A stretch of DNA of 64,000 nucleotides from Nocardia ignorata NBRC 108230 (GTDB lineage: Bacteria; Actinomycetota; Actinomycetes; Mycobacteriales; Mycobacteriaceae). Below, one piece after another: positions 28,698-36,733 of the stretch (its first letter is position 1; each line of letters starts with the position of its first letter). Where the stretch lies: assembly GCF_001612905.1 (NCBI RefSeq), contig NZ_BDBI01000016.1:186001-250000 (forward strand), given 5' to 3'. The position numbers and the translations under genes are program-made. The notes under the pieces are model-generated. The model was not told where the DNA came from and ran no database searches. It saw only the letters and a program-made list of their open reading frames with translations.

Positions 28698-29011
28698 AAT
28701 CCCACATCCTTCGCATCGAATCGAATCGGGGATCGACTTTGACCCTTCCCGCTGTCGTGACAACCCCGACGGTAGCGAGAAGTGGAATTGCCGGCCATTG
28801 CTCGGATCACATTCTCGGAGAAGACACAGGATTATCAGGTTCCGGTAATACACAGGTAACCCGGTAATTCCCGATGAATTCTGTGTGACTTTTATGAATC
28901 CAACGCACTACCCGGTGTGGCGTCGAAACAGGTTCGGCGACAACCGATTTCCCCAGGTGGCGGTGTGGTAGCTTCACGGAGTTCGTCGGATCTGCGCAGG
29001 AGGCTCGGCAG
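28698..29011 (+). other. Intergenic region between divergent DUF1275 and hydrolase genes
   Basis: 314 bp with noticeably more A+T than its surroundings between about 28780 and 28915, as expected for divergent promoters. I see no strong -35/-10 pair, iron box or gene. An AGGAGG site at 28998-29003 belongs to the hydrolase start. Confidence 0.5.
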
Positions 29012-30583
29012 GTGTTTTCGCGCTCGGTGCGCCGTGGAACCCGCCGAGGCGGCTTCTACGCGCTGGCTGTTCTGCTCGGTGTCGGCACATTCGTGTTTCC
29101 CTCCCCCGCTCGCGCCGCCGACGCCTATGTCGACCGGCTCGCCGAATCCGCGGCGACTCCCGAGTTGAGCTGGTCGGACTGCGACGACGGTTTCCAGTGC
29201 GCGTTGGCGCGGGTGCCCCTGAATTACAACGAACCGGCGGGGGCGCAGCTGGAGCTGGCCACCATCCGGCTCCCAGCGAGCGATCCGAGCAGGCGCCTGG
29301 GCACCTTGTTCGTGAACTTCGGCGGTCCGGGGCCCTCGGGCATCGACCGGTTACGGGAACGGGGGCGCTGGCCGTGGCTGTTCTCCGAGGAGCTTCGCGC
29401 GCGCTTCGACCTGGTGTCCTGGGACCCGCGCGGGGTCTCACGCAGTGCGGGCGTGCACTGCTTCGCCACTGCCGAGGAACAGGCCGAATACTTCGGCGCC
29501 TTCCCCGGGACCCCCACCGACGCGGGTCAGGAAGCGGACTTCTTCGCGCGTTCGGCCGATCTCGCCGCACGCTGCGGCCAGGCGGCGGGCCCGATCCTGA
29601 ATCACGCCTCCACCGCCAATACCGCCCGTGATCTGGAGCTGCTGCGTCGCGCGGTGGGCGACAACGCGCTGACCTATCACGGCATCTCCTACGGCACGCA
29701 GGTCGGCGCGGTCTACGCGAACATGTTTCCGCGCCGGGTGCGCGCGATGGTGTTCGACGGTTCGCTCGACTTCGAGGGCAATGCCGACGGGCACGGCGCG
29801 GAAGGCACCCATCTTCCGCTCGATACCAGGCAGGGTGTCGCGGTCGGCATCGCCGAGACCTTCGACGCGTTCCTGCGCGAATGCTCGGCGGCGGGCCCGC
29901 GCTGCGCGTTCTCGGCGGGCGATCCGAAGCTGAAGTGGCTCACGCTGGCCGAACGGGCCCGCCACGCCCCCATCGTGCTCGACGGAACACCGTGGACGTT
30001 CTCCCAGGTGGTGACCGCCGCGGGCAGCCTGTCGCGCCCCGAAACCTATGCCGATCTGGCGACCTTGCTGCAGCAACTGTTCGACGCGGCGACCAGCGCC
30101 CCCGCCCTCGTCCCCGATTCGCTGTTCGACCCCGCCTACCCCGCCAACCGGGCCGAAGCGTTCTACGCCATCCAGTGCGCCGACAGCATGGTCCCCACCG
30201 AACCCGCGGCCTACAGCCGCGTCGCCGCCGTCGAAGACCTGCACAACCCCTACTTCGGCCGCACCGCCGTCTTCAACGCCATGCCCTGCGCGTTCTGGCC
30301 CGCCCGCGACGCCGACCGCTACACCGGCCCATGGAACCGGCAGACCGCCGCCCCCATCCTGGTCATGAACAGCCGCTACGACCCCGCGACCCCACTGCAC
30401 GGCGCCTACGCCGGCGCCGCCCAACTGGCCACCGCCCGGGTCCTGGTGATCGAAGGCGCCGGCCACAGCAGCATGTACGTGCCCAGCACCTGCGCCGAAC
30501 AAGCCAAACGCGACTACTTGTTCACCGGCCAACTCCCACCCGAGGACATGCGCTGCGGCGTCGACCACTCCCCCTTCCCCTGA
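29012..30583 (+). CDS. Secreted alpha/beta hydrolase, tripeptidyl-aminopeptidase (TAP) type
   Basis: 523 residues from GTG 29012, with AGGAGG 8 bp upstream. A Sec signal peptide ends around S-P-A-R-A-A-D-A (residues ~30-37). The catalytic triad is visible as G-I-S-Y-G (nucleophile Ser), Asp in N-S-R-Y-D-P-A-T-P and His in G-A-G-H-S-S-M. The oxyanion region F-G-G-P-G-P-S-G and the C-terminal TAP-like domain with paired Cys fit the SlpD/CaeA/Streptomyces TAP group, which cleave peptides or short-chain esters outside the cell. The exact substrate is unknown. It is one of the three genes interrupting the spc cluster. Confidence 0.88.
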   Translation: MFSRSVRRGTRRGGFYALAVLLGVGTFVFPSPARAADAYVDRLAESAATPELSWSDCDDGFQCALARVPLNYNEPAGAQLELATIRLPASDPSRRLGTLFVNFGGPGPSGIDRLRERGRWPWLFSEELRARFDLVSWDPRGVSRSAGVHCFATAEEQAEYFGAFPGTPTDAGQEADFFARSADLAARCGQAAGPILNHASTANTARDLELLRRAVGDNALTYHGISYGTQVGAVYANMFPRRVRAMVFDGSLDFEGNADGHGAEGTHLPLDTRQGVAVGIAETFDAFLRECSAAGPRCAFSAGDPKLKWLTLAERARHAPIVLDGTPWTFSQVVTAAGSLSRPETYADLATLLQQLFDAATSAPALVPDSLFDPAYPANRAEAFYAIQCADSMVPTEPAAYSRVAAVEDLHNPYFGRTAVFNAMPCAFWPARDADRYTGPWNRQTAAPILVMNSRYDPATPLHGAYAGAAQLATARVLVIEGAGHSSMYVPSTCAEQAKRDYLFTGQLPPEDMRCGVDHSPFP

Positions 30584-30603
30584 CCCGTACCTATCATTGC
30601 GCC

Positions 30604-31257
30604 ATGACGAACGCGCACGACCGGCGCCCGAAGCTGCCCGAATATATGACGTGGGAGGAACTCGAGCAGCAGCCCGAGGAAATCGCCTCGCACATCGAAC
30701 TGTGGGACGGTCGTGTGGTCTGGACGCGACGTGGACCAGGGGAGCATCAGGAAGCGAGCAACCTGTTGTGGAGTGCTCTCCGGCGCGACGCCAAGTACGC
30801 GATGGACAACAGACCCGACGAGTGCTGGCAGGTTCGCACCGAGACCAACGTCTTCTTCGGCCGGGAGGGCAAATCCGACTTCGTGACACCGGATTTCATG
30901 GTCCACCGATGCCTGGACGAGCCTTACGCCTACGTCCGCGCGGACGACGCGCTGCTGGTCGGCGAGGTCCTCTCCCCCTCGAACACCGCCGCCGAAATGG
31001 AAGCCAAGAAGGCCAAATACGCGGCAGCGGGAATTCCCTGGTACTGGGAAGTCACCCTGCATCCGCGGCGCAGTGAGATCGCCTACGTGCAGGCATTCGG
31101 CCTCGAATCCGGTACCGGTCCCTTGCCCGCGGGTGTATCGCCGCTACACAAGGCCAACTACATCTTGGTCGGCGCATGGTCGCCGGGCGATTCCACCGAG
31201 ATCACCATCGGCTTCCCCTTCCCGATCACCATTCCGTGGCGAGATCTGGTGCTCTGA
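30604..31257 (+). CDS. Uma2-family (PD-(D/E)xK-like) protein
   Basis: 217 residues from ATG 30604, 20 bp after the hydrolase. Family motifs are present: an early H-I-E-L-W-D-G, T-P-D-F-M-V, G-E-V-L-S-P-S-N and K-K-A-K-Y-A-A-A-G-I-P-W-Y-W. The Asp, Glu and Lys of these motifs form the restriction-endonuclease-like active site. Uma2 proteins are very common in actinobacteria and cyanobacteria; their cellular role is not established. A perfect hairpin follows 18 bp after the stop. Confidence 0.85.
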   Translation: MTNAHDRRPKLPEYMTWEELEQQPEEIASHIELWDGRVVWTRRGPGEHQEASNLLWSALRRDAKYAMDNRPDECWQVRTETNVFFGREGKSDFVTPDFMVHRCLDEPYAYVRADDALLVGEVLSPSNTAAEMEAKKAKYAAAGIPWYWEVTLHPRRSEIAYVQAFGLESGTGPLPAGVSPLHKANYILVGAWSPGDSTEITIGFPFPITIPWRDLVL

Positions 31258-31275
31258 GCAGGGCCCGAAACGCGC

Positions 31276-31310
31276 GAAGGCACGGACTTCGGTGAGAAGT
31301 CCGTGCCTTC
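31276..31310. terminator. Bidirectional terminator between Uma2 and rpsZ genes
   Basis: GAAGGCACGGACTTC and GAAGTCCGTGCCTTC form a perfect 15-bp stem with a 5-base loop between convergent genes. It can serve both the hydrolase-Uma2 unit (+) and the rplN-rpsZ unit (-), so the two ribosomal half-operons are separate transcripts. Confidence 0.8.
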
Positions 31311-31354
31311 GTACGGTATTCGCCTAGGTGGCTGCGCTCACGAGGAGCGCGGGG

Positions 31355-31540
31355 TCACCAGGAGCTCTTGTGCACGCCCGGGAGCTCACCGCGGTGGGCC
31401 ATTTCGCGCAGGCACACGCGGCACAGGCCGAACTTGCGGTAGACCGCGTGGGGGCGGCCGCAACGCTGGCAGCGGGTGTAGGCGCGGACGGCGAACTTCG
31501 GCTTGGCCTCCGCCTTGATGCGCAGTGCTTTCTTAGCCAT
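31355..31540 (-). CDS. rpsZ: 30S ribosomal protein S14, type Z
   Basis: 61 residues with C-Q-R-C-G-R and C-R-V-C-L, the four-Cys zinc ribbon of the zinc-dependent S14 form. Many actinobacteria also carry a zinc-free S14 induced by zinc starvation; none is seen here. It is the last gene of the rplN unit, 4 bp after rplE. Confidence 0.97.
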   Translation of the reverse strand: MAKKALRIKAEAKPKFAVRAYTRCQRCGRPHAVYRKFGLCRVCLREMAHRGELPGVHKSSW

Positions 31541-31544
31541 GTGC

Positions 31545-32108
31545 TCAGTTCTCCTTGAACGGGAAGCCGAGGTGCTTCAGCAGCGCGCGGCCTTCTTCGT
31601 TGTTGGTCGCCGTGGTCACCACGGTGATGTCCATACCGCGCGGGCGGTCGATGGAATCCACGTCGATCTCGTGGAACATCGACTGCTCGCTCAGGCCGAA
31701 CGTGTAGTTGCCGTTGCCGTCGAACTGCTTCGGCGACAGGCCGCGGAAGTCGCGGATACGGGGCAGCGCGATGGACACGAGACGGTCCAGGAACTCCCAC
31801 ATGCGGTCGCCACGAAGGGTGACCTTCGCGCCGATCGGCATGCCCTCACGGAGCTTGAACTGCGCGATCGACTTGGTGGCCTTGCGGATCTCCGGCTTCT
31901 GGCCGGTGATCAGCTCGAGGTCCTTGACGGCACCGTTGATCAGCTTCGCGTCACGGGCGGCGTCGCCGACACCCATGTTGACGACGACCTTGACCACGCC
32001 GGGGATCTGCATCACGTTGGCGTACTCGAACTCGCTGTTCAGCGCGTCCTTGATCTCGGCGCGGTAGCGCGCCTTCAGCCGGGGCTGAGTCTGCTCAGAG
32101 GTGGTCAT
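31545..32108 (-). CDS. rplE: 50S ribosomal protein L5
   Basis: 187 residues, complete L5. It has the early [13 protein letters not shown] region, then G-x-K-P-x-x-x-x-A-x-K-S-I-A-x-F-K-L-R-E-G and the C-terminal [10 protein letters not shown]. It lies 1 bp after rplX. Confidence 0.97.
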   Translation of the reverse strand: MTTSEQTQPRLKARYRAEIKDALNSEFEYANVMQIPGVVKVVVNMGVGDAARDAKLINGAVKDLELITGQKPEIRKATKSIAQFKLREGMPIGAKVTLRGDRMWEFLDRLVSIALPRIRDFRGLSPKQFDGNGNYTFGLSEQSMFHEIDVDSIDRPRGMDITVVTTATNNEEGRALLKHLGFPFKEN

Positions 32109-32109
32109 G

Positions 32110-32427
32110 TCAGATGTCCTTCCCGTTCTTACGGGAGATCCGAACCCGCTTGCCGGTGGTTTCGTCGGTGCGGTAGCCGACGCGAGTCGGGTTTCCGTCG
32201 GAGTCGACGACCATCACGTTGGAAACCTGGATGGGGGCTTCCTGGGTCACGATGCCACCCGAGGAGGCGCCACGCTGGTTGGCGGAATCCGCGACGTGCT
32301 TCTTGATGCGGTTCACGCCTTCGACGAGAACCTTGCCGGTCGCCGGGTAGGCCTGGATGACCTTGCCCTTGGCGCCCTTGTCCTTGCCCGAGATGACGAG
32401 CACGGTGTCACCCTTGTGCACCTTCAT
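32110..32427 (-). CDS. rplX: 50S ribosomal protein L24
   Basis: 105 residues ([18 protein letters not shown]), a KOW-motif N-terminus typical of L24. It lies 1 bp after rplN. Confidence 0.97.
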   Translation of the reverse strand: MKVHKGDTVLVISGKDKGAKGKVIQAYPATGKVLVEGVNRIKKHVADSANQRGASSGGIVTQEAPIQVSNVMVVDSDGNPTRVGYRTDETTGKRVRISRKNGKDI

Positions 32428-32428
32428 G

Positions 32429-32797
32429 TCAGAGCACCTCCGGGGCCAGCGAAACGATCTTCATGAAACGCTTGTCGCGCAGCTCACGGCCGACGGGGCC
32501 GAAGATACGGGTGCCGCGCGGATCGTTGTCCGCCTTGATCAGCACAGCGGCGTTCTCGTCGAACTTGATGTAGGAACCGTCCGGACGGCGGCGCTCCTTG
32601 ACGGTGCGCACGACGACAGCCTTGACGACGTCGCCCTTCTTGACGTTCGCGCCGGGGATGGCGTCCTTGACGGTGGCGACGATGATGTCACCGATACCGG
32701 CATAGCGACGCGACGAGCCACCGAGCACGCGGATGCAAAGGATTTCCTTCGCCCCGGTGTTGTCGGCGACGCGCAGTCGCGACTCCTGCTGAATCAC
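32429..32797 (-). CDS. rplN: 50S ribosomal protein L14
   Basis: 122 residues ([16 protein letters not shown]), complete. It opens the rplN-rplX-rplE-rpsZ unit. As in mycobacteria, the preceding S10-type ribosomal operon is not contiguous with it; the upstream neighbour is a divergent secreted protein gene. Confidence 0.97.
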   Translation of the reverse strand: MIQQESRLRVADNTGAKEILCIRVLGGSSRRYAGIGDIIVATVKDAIPGANVKKGDVVKAVVVRTVKERRRPDGSYIKFDENAAVLIKADNDPRGTRIFGPVGRELRDKRFMKIVSLAPEVL

Positions 32798-32955
32798 TTC
32801 AGCACCTCCTGGACCTGGATGTATACGTACGCCGGATTGCCGACCCGACGCACATGGTCAGTCACCCACCAGACGCGCGCCTGCCAGCGGTTTTGTCCAC
32901 CACTGGGGGTTCACGGCCGGATTGCGAGGGCAGAGCTCCCGCAGGCAACCGGTCT

Positions 32956-32984
32956 AGTGTAGGTGAATCCCCAGGTCGACCCAA
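32956..32984 (-). promoter_or_regulatory. Probable promoter of the rplN-rpsZ unit
   Basis: On the minus strand, TTGGGT and TACACT are 17 bp apart, followed by AGACCGGTTGCCTG, nearly the same block as upstream of rpsH. The transcript would have a leader of about 150 bases. The rest of the 302-bp gap between rplN and the secreted-protein gene (32798-33099) contains no gene I can support. Confidence 0.65.
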
Positions 32985-33099
32985 ATCGGGGGGTCGTCGG
33001 CCATTTTGAAGCGAATATGTTTCAAACTCCCGTGCGCGCGTGTGCCCCGTTGTTACGGTCCCCCTGCTCGTCGCGGGGACGAGCCGACGAGGAGCCACC

Positions 33100-33519
33100 A
33101 TGAAACTCACCCTTGCCTCCACTGCCTTCGCCGCCGTCCTCACGGTGCTCGCGCCGCAGGCCGCCGCCGGGCCCGTCATCGACATGCTCACCGACACCCT
33201 CACGGTCGGTTGCACCTCGAAGATCGACGTCGTCGGCCTCGACGACTACGTCGGCGCCCAGGTCGATTTCGTCGCCAACGGCAAGTTCTTCGCCAGCGAC
33301 ACTGTCGACCTCGAGGTCACCGTCGGCGGCGTCACCGTCGCCAAGGCCACCGCGTTCTACCACGTGGAATCCGAGGTCGAAGTGCAGTTGACGGCGCTGC
33401 TGCACGCCACCGGCATGCCGCTGGTCTCCAAGCGCGTGCCGACGGTCATGCGGATCATCAACGCGGGCAGTGGTTTGGCCTGCGACCTGGCGACCGGCAG
33501 CGCGGGCAGCTCTTCCTGA
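33100..33519 (+). CDS. Small secreted protein of unknown function
   Basis: 139 residues from ATG 33100, with GAGGAG upstream. A Sec signal peptide ends near A-P-Q-A-A-A-G. The mature part is rich in Val, Asp and Thr with alternating beta-type pattern and two Cys (V-G-C-T-S and L-A-C-D-L), so it may be a small disulphide-linked beta-sandwich. It has no enzyme motif and no named family that I recognise. The frame extends upstream to 33040 without signal-peptide character. Confidence 0.7.
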   Translation: MKLTLASTAFAAVLTVLAPQAAAGPVIDMLTDTLTVGCTSKIDVVGLDDYVGAQVDFVANGKFFASDTVDLEVTVGGVTVAKATAFYHVESEVEVQLTALLHATGMPLVSKRVPTVMRIINAGSGLACDLATGSAGSSS

Positions 33520-33616
33520 TCGCCGCAGCCCCCGAGACGGCAGCCGCGCCGGTAGCCTGTGCGAGCTGGATCGCAACGAGCACGGGTGCGGTTGCCGCAT
33601 CGGGGAAGGAAGTCCT

Positions 33617-35653
33617 GTGACACAGTCCGGCCGTCCGTCGGTTGTCGACCGCCGCGCATTCCTGGCCGCCATGGGGTTGGTGCCGGTGGCCGTCGCCCTG
33701 GCATCGTGCTCGTCCGATGCGCCCGCGGCACAGTTGAACGGGGTGGATCTGAGCGGGGGCGATCCGGCTATCCGCCCGCAGGACGACCTGTACCGCCACG
33801 TCAACGGCGCCTGGCTGCGCGACTACCAGCTGCCACCGGACAAGGCCTCGGTCGGCGCGATCACCGACGCCAACGACCGGACCCTCGATCAGCTGCGCGC
33901 GATCATCGAATCCATCTCCGATCCCGAGCCGGGTTCGGAGGCGCAGCAGATCAAGGATCTCTACGACGCGCGCCTGGATCTCGACGAGATCGAGCGCCTC
34001 GGCATCACGCCGCTTTCCGGGTTGTTCGCCGCGATCGACAAAGCCCCGGGCAAGCCGGAGCTGGCCAAGGAGATGGCGATCGCACCGATCGCCGGCCTGA
34101 TCGGGATGGGCATCGGTATCGACCGGAAGAACTCCAAGGCCTATATCCCCAGCGTCGGCCAGTCGGGCCTGATGCTCGGCGAGCAGTACTACCGCAAGCC
34201 GGAGTTCGCCGAGCAGCTGGCGGGCTACCAGGTGTACCTGGAGAAACTGGCGCAGGGCATCGGCCTGCCCGACCCGGCCGGGGTGGCCCAGCGCGTGCTC
34301 GACCTGGAGAAGCGCATCGCCGCCGCGCATTGGGACAGCGTGCGGCTGCGCGACACCGACGCCACCTACAACCTGATGAGCTGGGACGAGCTCACCGAGC
34401 TGGGACCGCAGTTCGACTGGGATCCCTGGCTTTCGGGCATGACCGACCGGCCCAAGTCACTGTTCGACAAGATGGTCGTCGGGCAGCCGTCGTTCGTCAC
34501 CGCGGCCGCGCAGCTGTGGAGCGAGGTGGACATCGCCCTGTGGCGCGACTACCTCAAGCTGCACGTCGCCGACACCTACGCGCGGTTCCTGCCCAAGGCG
34601 ATCGCCGACGCGCGCTTCGAATTCGTGGGGCGGGTGATGGCCGGACTGGAGGAGAAGCCGGAGATGTGGCGCTCCGCCGTGGGCGTCGTCGACGACAATC
34701 TGGGCGAGCCGCTCGGAAAGCTGTACGTGGACAAGCACTTTCCGCCCTCGGCGAAGGAACGCGCCAAGGAGATGGTCGCCGATGTCACCGCCGCGTGGCG
34801 CGACAACTTCACCAATTCCACCTGGATGTCGCAGGCCACACGGCAGGCCTCGATCGCCAAACTGGACAAGATCGTGGCGCAGATCGGCTACCCCGACAAG
34901 TGGGTCGACTACTCCTCGGTGGAGATCAAGCGTGGCAAGCTGATCGAATCCCTGCTCGCGATCAACGCTTTCGAGTCCAAGCGCGCGTTCGCCCGGCTCG
35001 GCACCGAGGTCGACCGCTCGGAGTGGGGCATGTCGCCGCAGACGGTGAATGCCTACTACAGCGCGACGACCAACCAGATCGTCTTCCCCGCCGCCTACCT
35101 GCAGCCACCGTTCTTCGACAAGGACGCCACCGACGCGGTGAACTACGGCGCGGTCGGCTCGACGATCAGCCACGAGATCGGCCACGGCTTCGACGATCAG
35201 GGCTCCAAATACGACGGTGACGGCAACCGCCGCGACTGGTGGCAGCCGGAGGATCGCGCCGCGTTCGACGCCAAGACCCAGCAGATCATCGCGCAGTACG
35301 ACGTGCTCGTCCCCGAGGGCGCACCGGAGGGGCAGCATGTGAACGGCGCGCTGACCGTCGGCGAGAACCTGGCCGACCTGCGCGGCCTGCAGATCGCGCT
35401 GGAGGCGTACAAGAAGGTGGCGCAACGGTCCGGCGAGACGCCCGATTTCCGCTCGGTGTTCCTGTCGTGGGCGCGGCAGTGGCGCGACAAGCAGACCGTC
35501 GAGGCGACGCTGCAGGGCCTGCAGGACACCCACTCCCCCAACGAATTCCGCTGCAACCAGGTGGTGCGCAATATCAACGAGTTCTACACGACCTTCGAGG
35601 TGAAGGAAGGCGACAAGCTGTTCATGCCCGCCGACCAGCGCGTCGCCCTGTAG
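33617..35653 (+). CDS. M13-family (neprilysin-like) metallopeptidase, probable Tat lipoprotein
   Basis: 678 residues from GTG 33617. The leader D-R-R-A-F-L-A-A then L-A-S-C combines a twin-arginine-like motif with a lipobox, suggesting Tat export and lipid anchoring. The zinc site is complete: H519-E-I-G-H523, then G-E583-N-L-A-D587 (the E-x-x-x-D of M13), plus substrate-binding N-A-Y-Y-S. Family members such as mycobacterial Zmp1 cleave peptides in the envelope or host. Length is normal for M13. It ends ~30 bp before an iron box that controls the next gene, so it is probably not part of that regulon. Confidence 0.92.
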   Translation: MTQSGRPSVVDRRAFLAAMGLVPVAVALASCSSDAPAAQLNGVDLSGGDPAIRPQDDLYRHVNGAWLRDYQLPPDKASVGAITDANDRTLDQLRAIIESISDPEPGSEAQQIKDLYDARLDLDEIERLGITPLSGLFAAIDKAPGKPELAKEMAIAPIAGLIGMGIGIDRKNSKAYIPSVGQSGLMLGEQYYRKPEFAEQLAGYQVYLEKLAQGIGLPDPAGVAQRVLDLEKRIAAAHWDSVRLRDTDATYNLMSWDELTELGPQFDWDPWLSGMTDRPKSLFDKMVVGQPSFVTAAAQLWSEVDIALWRDYLKLHVADTYARFLPKAIADARFEFVGRVMAGLEEKPEMWRSAVGVVDDNLGEPLGKLYVDKHFPPSAKERAKEMVADVTAAWRDNFTNSTWMSQATRQASIAKLDKIVAQIGYPDKWVDYSSVEIKRGKLIESLLAINAFESKRAFARLGTEVDRSEWGMSPQTVNAYYSATTNQIVFPAAYLQPPFFDKDATDAVNYGAVGSTISHEIGHGFDDQGSKYDGDGNRRDWWQPEDRAAFDAKTQQIIAQYDVLVPEGAPEGQHVNGALTVGENLADLRGLQIALEAYKKVAQRSGETPDFRSVFLSWARQWRDKQTVEATLQGLQDTHSPNEFRCNQVVRNINEFYTTFEVKEGDKLFMPADQRVAL

Positions 35654-35685
35654 ACGGGGCTTGCACCCTCCCAATTCGCCATAGG

Positions 35686-35704
35686 TTAGCCTAGGCTGAC
35701 CTAA
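35686..35704 (+). promoter_or_regulatory. DtxR/IdeR-type iron box
   Basis: TTAGCCTAGGCTGACCTAA closely matches the 19-bp actinobacterial iron box (TTAGGTTAGGCTAACCTAA) and lies 24 bp before the start of the siderophore-binding lipoprotein gene. Repression by iron-loaded IdeR/DtxR of that gene, and probably of the SagB-type gene after it, is expected. Confidence 0.85.
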
Positions 35705-35728
35705 ACCTGCTCGATGGAGGATGCGCTC

Positions 35729-36706
35729 ATGACGTCAGTTCGGACTTCCCGCGGCTGGCGGCGCGCCGCCGTGGCCGCGCTCGCCGGTGCGCTCGCCTTC
35801 GGTGTCGTCGCCTGTGGTTCCACCGAGGACGAGGCGGGCTCGGGCGAAGCGGTGACCATCACCCACGCCCGCGGCGAGACCACCGTCACCGGGACGCCGA
35901 AAAAGATTGTCGCCCTGGGCAATCAGTGGCTCGATTCCACGCTGGCGCTCGGCGTGGTGCCCGTCGGCTACATCGACAATGTCTCCGCGCTGTCCAAGAG
36001 CACCCCGCCGTGGACGCCCGACAGCCTGAAGTCCGCGACCGCGCTCAACACCCAGGGCAGCGTCGCCGAGCAGGTCGCCGCGCTGGAACCCGACCTGATC
36101 CTGGCCGACCCGTTCATCGCCGATCAGAAGACCTACGACGACCTGTCGAAGGTGGCGCCGACCATTCCCGCGCTCACCAAGGACGCCGTCACACCGTGGC
36201 AGGACCAGGTCACGGCCCTCGGCAAGGTGCTGCACAAGGAGTCCGACGCGACCGCGACGATCAAGAAGGTCGACGACAAGATCGCCGCCATCACCACCGC
36301 CAACCCGGGTCTGAAGGGCAAGACCTTCGCCAGCACCTGGCTGGCCAGCCCCGCCCAGCTGATGGTGCTCACCGACCCCGACGACGGTTCGGCCAAGGTG
36401 TTCACCCAGCTCGGCATGTCGATCCCGGCGAACCTCACCGCGCAGCCCGCCAACCAGGGTCGGCTGGCGTTGTCGCCGGAGCGCGTCGACGAACTGACCG
36501 CCGATCTGCTGCTGGCCGGCTACTCCCCCGGTCTCGACGAGAAGTACCGCCAGCTGCCGGGTTACGCGGATCTGCCGTCGGTGCGCAAGGGTTCGGTGGT
36601 GTTCCTGACCACGCAGGAGATCAGCGCGATCAACCAGCCGACCGCCCTGTCGGTGCCCTACATGCTCGACAAACTCGAACCCGCGTTCGCCGCCGCCGCG
36701 AAATAA
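35729..36706 (+). CDS. Iron-siderophore-binding lipoprotein of an ABC importer
   Basis: 325 residues from ATG 35729, supported by GGAGG 8 bp upstream; an in-frame ATG at 35714 precedes that site and is rejected. The lipobox is G-V-V-A-C. The fold is that of class III periplasmic-type binding proteins: P-K-K-I-V-A-L-G in the first lobe, L-E-P-D-L-I-L-A-D, and a long linking helix. Such proteins deliver ferric siderophores to permease/ATPase complexes, which are not encoded nearby. The iron box and the siderophore locus ~10 kb away suggest it serves that siderophore, which is inference. Confidence 0.88.
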   Translation: MTSVRTSRGWRRAAVAALAGALAFGVVACGSTEDEAGSGEAVTITHARGETTVTGTPKKIVALGNQWLDSTLALGVVPVGYIDNVSALSKSTPPWTPDSLKSATALNTQGSVAEQVAALEPDLILADPFIADQKTYDDLSKVAPTIPALTKDAVTPWQDQVTALGKVLHKESDATATIKKVDDKIAAITTANPGLKGKTFASTWLASPAQLMVLTDPDDGSAKVFTQLGMSIPANLTAQPANQGRLALSPERVDELTADLLLAGYSPGLDEKYRQLPGYADLPSVRKGSVVFLTTQEISAINQPTALSVPYMLDKLEPAFAAAAK

Positions 36707-36733
36707 GCTCCACCCACAACTCGAGGATTCACC

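Noticed and set aside
27738..31354. Mobile element as cause of the split in the ribosomal operon
   Set aside because: No transposase, integrase, terminal inverted repeats or target duplication could be seen. The three genes have normal base composition, so only the insertion or rearrangement itself is supported.
35714..35728. ATG 35714 as start of the siderophore-binding lipoprotein
   Set aside because: The GGAGG ribosome-binding site overlaps and follows it, and the signal peptide begins at ATG 35729.
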